From Terebella lapidaria (lineage: Eukaryota; Annelida; Polychaeta; Terebellida; Terebellidae): DNA of 64,000 nucleotides. Under the pieces are notes generated by a model. The model searched no databases and was not told the DNA's origin. It worked only from the letters and a program-made list of their open reading frames with translations. The position numbers and the translations under genes were made by a program. Below are positions 58,089-64,000 of the stretch, one piece after another; the stretch's first letter is position 1; the number at the start of each line of letters is the position of its first letter. The DNA lies in the NCBI GenBank assembly GCA_949152475.1, contig OX424560.1:18725106-18789105 (forward strand), written 5' to 3'.

Positions 58089-59174
58089 ATGGAGAACAAC
58101 CAGTCGATGAACTCTGCTCATAATATTCAAATTGAAGTAACTTATTGGCTTCTGAGCGTCGTCCTCTTGATTATAATCATCCTTGGTACAATTGGAAACA
58201 CACTTGCTCTATCGGTGCTGATGCGAAAGCGCATGCGCACTAATTCAGTGAATTTCTACCTCGTTCTACTATCTATTGCGGACACGCTTGTTCTCTTGAG
58301 TGGCTTCAAGGCGTGGATCCGCACCATCACCGATTTCGAACTGTCGTATTCATCGAACGCCACTTGCAAAATTGTGACCTTTGTCTACGTGCTGTCCCAC
58401 CACGCGTCAGCTTGGTTGATCGTCCTCGTCACCATAGATCGCTTCACTGCCGTATGGTTCCCGTTTAAAGCAGCCACCATTTGCTCAGTGGTCAGAGCCA
58501 GAATAATTTCCCTCATCACGTTGGCCGTTCTGGTCATTTACAATGCTCAACTACTGTGGTCTATACACCTCTATAAGGCAGATTCTGGTAATCTTAGGTG
58601 TGCTCAGTTACCAAACAATAGTTTCATGAATGATTATTATAACTACATCCGGCTTGGTTCGTATGCGCTTGTACCATTCGCGATCGTTATGGCATTCAAC
58701 ATGTGTATTATCGCGTCTATTTGTCGGAAATATCATCATCGTATACACATGTACTATCGAACATCCGGCATGGGTGTTGAACCAGCCAATAGACTTCGAC
58801 AAACCCGCCATCAGGTCGCCATAATGTTACTAGTGGTTTCCTTTACCTGGATAATTCTCACTTTACCGAACACGATTCTAATATTACTGGATTTGAACAT
58901 ATCGATAGACCTTTACCGCCTCTTGAAGGTCATCAGCTTTCTCCTGGTGTATCTCAATCACAGCATCAACTTGCTGCTCTACTGCATCGCTGGGAAGAAG
59001 TTCCGGAAGGAATTAATCGCAATGTTCGTGGAATGCACCACATCTTTACAAAGGAAGAGAAGTCTGCGCTCCAGCAACAGCAAGACATCGAGAAGGAAGC
59101 CGGTTGCAGAAACCCCTCTGGAGCTGGACGAACTCTGCGTGCCACTTGATGTAATAGCATCACAACGATTTTGA
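58089..59174 (+). CDS. rhodopsin-family (class A) GPCR, orphan neuropeptide-receptor-like
   Basis: Single-exon receptor of 361 aa. ATG 58089 is the first methionine codon after the in-frame stop at 57975. Seven hydrophobic segments are visible. Class A landmarks: IGN in TM1 (N37), LSIADTL in TM2 (D65), C93 at the start of TM3 pairing with C171 in extracellular loop 2, and DRF (117-119) in place of DRY. In TM6, FTWIILTLP replaces the CWxP motif, and in TM7 NHSINLLLY replaces NPxxY. The TM7 pattern and a KKFRKEL helix 8 resemble invertebrate FMRFamide-receptor and GPR139/142-like peptide receptors, by inference. N-glycosylation sequons occur at N4, N90 and N177. The tail is basic and serine-rich, with a candidate palmitoylation Cys at 316. 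It probably signals at the plasma membrane in response to a peptide. The ligand is unknown. Confidence 0.92.
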   Translation: MENNQSMNSAHNIQIEVTYWLLSVVLLIIIILGTIGNTLALSVLMRKRMRTNSVNFYLVLLSIADTLVLLSGFKAWIRTITDFELSYSSNATCKIVTFVYVLSHHASAWLIVLVTIDRFTAVWFPFKAATICSVVRARIISLITLAVLVIYNAQLLWSIHLYKADSGNLRCAQLPNNSFMNDYYNYIRLGSYALVPFAIVMAFNMCIIASICRKYHHRIHMYYRTSGMGVEPANRLRQTRHQVAIMLLVVSFTWIILTLPNTILILLDLNISIDLYRLLKVISFLLVYLNHSINLLLYCIAGKKFRKELIAMFVECTTSLQRKRSLRSSNSKTSRRKPVAETPLELDELCVPLDVIASQRF

Positions 59175-60807
59175 TACCGGCACAGACTAAAACTGGCAAA
59201 CCAGGCTCAAGTACCAACACACTAAGCAACATTCAAATCCGCAGTTATTTTTAAAGACAGAAAGTGGTATTATGAATAGTCTTCGATGCAGCATCTAGAA
59301 CCATTCTATATACATGTACTCATTGTGTTAAAATATGTATTGTGCAAAAATAGTATATTTTATAGTGTTAAAATTTATTTTGTAGATATTATGTGTGGTT
59401 AGTTTGTCTTTTCATGAAAAGAATGGGGATTGAATCTTCCTACCTATTACACTGTTTTATTGGCGGCTTTCATATAGTTGGAAATTCCGCTTGAAATTCA
59501 ATGGACAATAATATGGACAAATGCATCCTTGACAATGTTCCGACATGGAGCATTGTTTGTTAAACGTGATACTCTGATAGCTCTGCTAGATATCGAATGT
59601 GCAGTATGATTCTTGGATGTTTCTAATAATCTGGAATGTCGATGAAAGTGATTGACATTTAGTCACGCGGGATGTCACTCAAATTCTGAATCACAAAACA
59701 TTCAATACATATATTTATATATATATATTATCTGAAGTAATTGTTATGACAGTATTGTATGAGTTTTACACTCTCTGACTTTATGAAGTTTACAGAATAC
59801 ATGAATATACATGCATGTCCATCGCATGGGATTACATTACTGTACTATTACAACAGCTGATGTCATTAACTGCTGATGCTGGTGTCATTAACTGCTGATG
59901 TCATTTTCCACTCCTGTATACTACATTTCCCGTGAATGTGTTCTAATTATTATACTCAAATTGTGTGTGCTCAATGTCGAAACATTCAATTAAAATCGTG
60001 TGGCAAAAATGTAGTAGTTAGTATATGTTCATCGATATACCTTGTTTCCTGTCCAATAATGTTGTACCAGTGGTTTATATCATGACAGTTTACTGATATT
60101 AAACTAATGAAAACTACATTAACATCAAGGTGCATTTTGAAAAATAATACCGTAACGCCATTGCATGAAATATGTTTAATAGAAATACAGATAGATATTT
60201 GCCCATACATTCGGTAATATTTTAGGTTTAATGTCACCGAAATCTCTTTTTTGCAAAATATAGTACAATATTTCCGATTAGTTGTTTAATCCATTTACAG
60301 TAGTCAACTATTTTGATTATGCGAAATTGAGCATATTCCATCATATAACAACGAACTTCTTATCGCTATAAGTACTAGTAATTGCGTACAGTTTGCTGCG
60401 ACGAGCACCTGGAAATGGCAGGGAAAAATACATGTACACTGGTTTAAAATAATATCTCTTACAACAACTAACATAATATGGCCTGATAATATTCATAATA
60501 TCTTTACCATCTACAACGCTCGAGATCGCCATTTCACCACCTGAATATAACTATACAGCTGACGAGGCGCACAACCGAATTGGCGTTACTGTAGAACTTC
60601 GATGGCGTTACGGTAGTACTTGTCATCAAATCCGTCGGCGGTTCGGTAGTAGAGCGGTATTTTTTATTCTCTAAATATTAGAAAGAAAAAAGCTTTATCG
60701 TTGTTGCGGAGTACTATAATGGCTGTATAATGATCAGTACCATCGCATCTCGTTAATACAATTGAAACATGACAGTCTATATATACGTCATTGAAACCAG
60801 AAATAGA
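59175..60807. other. 3' flank of the GPCR; no further gene
   Basis: AT-rich. I did not find a canonical AATAAA in the first few hundred bases. Motifs of the form GGCGTTACGGTAGTA recur at 60570-60655 and again at about 61361, on either side of the miniature LTR element. Confidence 0.4.
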
Positions 60808-60945
60808 TGTAGCGTTATGACGTGGTGGCTACATTAGTAGTGACACCACAGTTATGGCGCGAACGTGCGGACAGGTTTATACGACATTCGCTGACACTCC
60901 GGTAATTGGGTATACCTCTTTATCGTGGGGTCGCCGAACTTTACA
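60808..60945 (+). repeat. TRIM 5' LTR
   Basis: 138 bp, TG...CA, eight mismatches to the 3' LTR, all in its second half. Confidence 0.8.
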
Positions 60946-60963
60946 TTTGTGCCTGACCTTTCG

Positions 60964-61157
60964 AACCACAGTGGTTTGTCTCGGCGTCGGTCCTGGGACG
61001 GCTCCCACTGTTGACTCACATCACATGTAGATATCGGGTTCCTGGTCCCTGACCGCAGACAGGCATAGCACTTGTCTGGGGCACCCATATGGGTGAATAA
61101 TTTGACCAGAGTGATGTGGCTCAACAGTGGGATACAGCTGACCTCGGGGACGAGGTC
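60964..61157 (+). other. TRIM internal region with a chain of hairpins
   Basis: Successive inverted repeats: AACCA-CAG-TGGTT (60964-60976); a 21-bp stem between 61004-61024 and 61111-61131 with 19 matches (CCCACTGTTGA...); within its loop CAGACA...TGTCTG (61056-61078) and the palindrome CACCCATATGGGTG (61082-61095); then GACCTC-GGGGAC-GAGGTC (61140-61157). Such structure may act as an RNA packaging or dimerisation signal; this is inference. Confidence 0.55.
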
Positions 61158-61162
61158 TCTCC

Positions 61163-61174
61163 AAAAGGGGAAAG
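61163..61174 (+). promoter_or_regulatory. TRIM polypurine tract
   Basis: AAAAGGGGAAAG followed by CAC and then the 3' LTR start; expected plus-strand primer site. Confidence 0.7.
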
Positions 61175-61177
61175 CAC

Positions 61178-61315
61178 TGTAGCGTTATGACGTGGTGGCT
61201 ACATTAGTAGTGACACCACAGTTATGGCGCGAACGTGCGTTCAGGTTTATAAAACATTCGCTGACACTCCAGTAATGGGGTATATCTTTTTATCGTGGGG
61301 TCGCCGAACTTTACA
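61178..61315 (+). repeat. TRIM 3' LTR
   Basis: 138 bp, partner of the 5' LTR, followed by TAGA. Confidence 0.8.
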
Positions 61316-63332
61316 TAGACAAATCGACATTTACCTTCCACCATCTTGACTACTTCCGTAACGCGGCGTTACGGTAGTAGGGTATCGAGAGTGACATTAG
61401 TCGTTATTTTACCTACAGTCACCTCCAAAAGTTTGGGCCCACTTGAAAATTTTGAGTTTTTTCCCCAGTGTTTGCCACTTTTGAAAGTGTTTTCAGTTGA
61501 ACTTAGTCATGAGTGTAATTTTCATATATGTCAATGTGACACTAAGTATTTTAGAACTTTTCTAAGAATTCAAAATGCATAATTCAACAATTGTGTAAGG
61601 TTTGATCCACTTTACCCTAATTTTCAACAGAAATTTTTCATGAAAATGGTAAACATGTCCATAACAACATAAACGGCAAACCAAATCAACAACAACGTCG
61701 GAAAAAACAAACTGATATCAATAAAACATAGTTCACACAACAAATGGTCGATTTCAATCCTTGGTGTGGCCTCCTCGAGCCTGGATACAAGCCCGATCCA
61801 GGTTGGTATGAATTGCACCAAGTACCAGGCCCGTAGGGTGATGTGGAATCGGGGGGAGGGGGCTGGGGGGCGCGGGGGTGTTGGGGTGCAAAAATATTTA
61901 ATGGTGGAACTATGCGAAAGAGCGAACGAAGCCTTTCGGTCTGGGGGTTCGGGGGGGGGGGGGCATAAGCTTCCCGAGAAAATTTTTCGATGTTGCTTCT
62001 CTCAGAACACATCTCTGATGCATCAGAGCACCAGAACTTCCATACTCGTGCCACTAAACCAGACTTCAAACAATGTTTATGGACAAAATTTGGGGATTGC
62101 CAGTCTCCTTTGGCTTACAGCCAGCCCCCTGCCATATGTTGAGGGTAATATCAACGCAATTGCCTGAATTGGTAGATTTCTTTGAGGAGAAATTATAGCA
62201 TTTTTTAGCGGTGTTTTTACTGTAAGCGGAACTTCAGTGGACCAGTGGGGGGGGGGGGGGGTGCGTATACCCTCAGCCTACGGGCCTGACAGTCCTCACA
62301 CCTCTCCCTGGAACCTAACCACATGATGCCGCTAATTTATATGTCTCAACTGAGAATCGAGTGCGTCTATATTCAATCTGTATAGTTGCTAGTATAATGT
62401 GTTTGATGTATCCATATGATACAAGCTCTCTAATTTGAAAAAATCAACTTGTCATGAACTCAAAGAATTGAGTTTGGGTTGTCTTCCCAATCATCAAGTG
62501 TCTGACAAGGATAAAGTCGGCCTTGTCAAGAAAATCACATTGTCACATTGGCAACTTTTATGTCGTCATGCAGTGCCACTTACTGACACCATTTTTATGT
62601 TCGACATCATGCATATGAAAACAGACTTGCAGAGTGCTTCACAGCACAACTACTTGATACGTCGTCAAGTGCATTAGACGCAGTTTTGACTTGGGGCAGA
62701 GTAACTCTGGACTCTGAGTTCATTGGCCCATCCTTCATAGAAATTCATATTTCGATATTGCCCTAATAGCAACTATTTCAAATTCGCATGTATCGATGAC
62801 GAGGATTTGACGAGTTTACGGTCGTCAAATTTGGTCGCTGACAAGGCTAAGGTGCTTCGTTTTCGCACAGTCAAATTGACAATCGAAAACTTGTCAATTT
62901 AACAAATTTTTGACGAGGTTATTTTTTCAGTGAATATACACGTCTAATTTATTGTTGTTCATTCTCTGAAGATTACCAGTGCAAATGATAGCCACATTTT
63001 TAATGTAATGTGAATGTCGAACTACATTTATATGGAAACCGTTGTTTTCCAACTAGAATTAAATGAAACTAGACGATTCAGCCGCAGATGACCACGTGGT
63101 TGTATCGCCTGGGGCCCTATCATCCTATCAACTGTTGCTCAAAATTTGTTAATTCAGACAAAATAGCATACTACCAGACCAGTGTGTTTCGTCGATATCA
63201 GTAATGAAATTCCTGATCTTATCTATTTTCATTTCATGCAATAACACTCATAACAACTAAAATATTCATTTACTTATTATTTTTTACCAAATACTTTCCG
63301 GAAGCTTGTCACAAGAATGAAATATGAAACCT
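61316..63332. other. gene-poor stretch with G runs
   Basis: Contains the palindrome CGTAACGCGGCGTTACG (about 61355), G runs at 61951-61963 and 62247-62261, and a hairpin at 62870-62903 (GTCAAATTGACAA / TTGTCAATTTAAC). An ORF at 62435-62677 has no known motif and opens with TTG. Confidence 0.4.
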
Positions 63333-64000
63333 TGCTCAATCCCCCAATATAATGGGTACAGCCATGAAATCTCTACTGGACAAAAAAAACCTTTACATTG
63401 TTGAGCCTAAAAATAAATGTGTCTTGTTTTAACTATTTTTACTCTAGTCAATAATAGACTTAACTAGTAAAATTAACGTTAACTTATAGTAATCAATTAT
63501 AGCCATGAAATCACTAATGGACAAAACCTTTACCTCGTGATAAATTACTCAATAATAAATCCCGTTTCTTCTTGCTCAACCCCTCAACATAATGGGTACA
63601 GCCAGGAAATCTCTGCTGGACAAAATCTTAACATTTTTTCGTTCATATTCACATCTTGCATCATGTTTTCCATGCGAACGGATACGGTGAACCCCTATTT
63701 TCTTTTCCGTTTTAGGATGCTGAACAGTTACTCTATAAAATATATCATTTTAAAGCTCTTGATTATATTGATACAGTTGTTTATATTAATAAACACTTTG
63801 ACCCCCTCTCCTCATTGTTTGGAGCGGACTACCTTAACATATTAACTTATAGTAGTCAATTATGGCCATGAAATCACTACTGGATAAAACCTCTACCTTG
63901 CGATAAATTACTCCATGATGAATCCCGCTTCTTGTCTTAGCTATTGTTATTGTTGTCAATAATATACTTAACTAGTAAAACTAATGTTAACTTATTCGGT
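63333..64000 (+). repeat. degenerate repeat cluster at the window edge
   Basis: Blocks recur: ATAATGGGTACAGCCA.GAAA (63352, 63591), 'AACTTATAGTARTCAATTAT' followed by 'GCCATGAAATCACTA.TGGA' (63481, 63844), and TACTTAACTAGTAAAA.TAA near 63457 and 63963. The cluster probably continues beyond the window. Confidence 0.7.

Larger units (their letters stand above)
60808..61315 (+). mobile_element. miniature LTR retrotransposon (TRIM-like), 508 bp
   Basis: Two direct 138-bp repeats (60808-60945, 61178-61315) match at 130 of 138 positions by eye. Each starts TGTAGCG and ends TTTACA, the canonical TG...CA. A purine tract AAAAGGGGAAAG (61163-61174) lies 3 bp before the second repeat, as a polypurine tract should. 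The element is flanked by TAGA on both sides (60804-60807, 61316-61319; ATAGA if the LTR ends one base earlier). The 232-bp interior encodes nothing. Terminal repeats, polypurine tract, target duplication and tiny size together fit a TRIM, mobilised in trans. No convincing tRNA primer-binding site was found. Sense strand is plus, from the polypurine tract. Confidence 0.8.

Noticed and set aside
58221..58245. Second NRF1-like motif (AGCGCATGCGCA) as a promoter
   Set aside because: It lies inside the GPCR coding sequence and departs from the consensus at the first base.
60946..60970. tRNA primer-binding site in the TRIM-like element, from the TTCGAACC string
   Set aside because: The string resembles a T-arm complement, but its distance from the LTR does not fit a tRNA 3' end and no TGG follows the LTR.
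1..64000. tRNA, rRNA or CRISPR arrays
   Set aside because: No cloverleaf with A/B boxes, no rRNA-like conserved blocks and no regularly spaced short repeats with unique spacers were seen on either strand.

Overview
The window looks like AT-rich nuclear DNA from an animal, most likely a marine invertebrate and plausibly a mollusc or other lophotrochozoan. This rests on the lack of bacterial-style gene packing, an intronless rhodopsin-family GPCR, an Ngaro-type tyrosine-recombinase retrotransposon, Merlin and LINE fragments, and degenerate 'ATGGCGGCCATTTTG' / 'GACCTTGAATTTGACCTT' arrays. From memory, such arrays are common in bivalve, gastropod and brachiopod genomes. The taxon cannot be fixed from sequence alone. 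I saw no rRNA, tRNA or CRISPR.

Layout. 0-4.4 kb: an AT-rich segment bounded by short inverted repeats, a degenerate tandem array (1.6-3.2 kb) and a cluster of hairpin or foldback structures (4.0-4.4 kb). 4.4-18.9 kb: gene-poor sequence with old duplicated segments (7.6-8.3 kb matches 16.1-16.8 kb), scattered copies of a short SINE-like family and a 70-bp AT microsatellite. 18.9-22.1 kb: a reverse-transcriptase 3' fragment in a nearly perfect 570-bp tandem duplication, followed by smaller direct repeats. 22-28.6 kb: gene-poor, with a truncated LINE RT fragment on the minus strand (25.6-26.3 kb). 28.7-31.5 kb: a large inverted pair of ~310-345-bp-period arrays; the same family recurs at 56.2-57.6 kb. 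34.85-39.34 kb: a young-looking Ngaro element with gag, RT/RNase H and tyrosine recombinase between split direct repeats. 39.36-39.89 kb: a foldback element with CACAG-type ends and a 5-bp target duplication. 40.8-52.5 kb: tandem duplications, a Merlin transposase pseudogene and a diverged segmental duplication (45.2-46.7 kb matches 48.3-51.1 kb). 58.09-59.17 kb: the only clear host-type gene, a complete single-exon class A GPCR. 60.81-61.32 kb: a 508-bp miniature LTR retrotransposon (TRIM-like) with 138-bp LTRs, a polypurine tract and a target-site duplication. 63.3-64.0 kb: a degenerate repeat cluster running off the window.

How the parts relate. The window is mainly a record of mobile-element activity, with at least six classes present. 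The Ngaro element is the most complete: its catalytic residues are intact and its two 204-bp repeats look identical. Its three reading frames are offset by +1 at each junction, and a GGCA microsatellite sits exactly at the gag/pol junction. The GPCR is the only gene I would call functional in the host sense. Most other open frames are fragments or chance ORFs.
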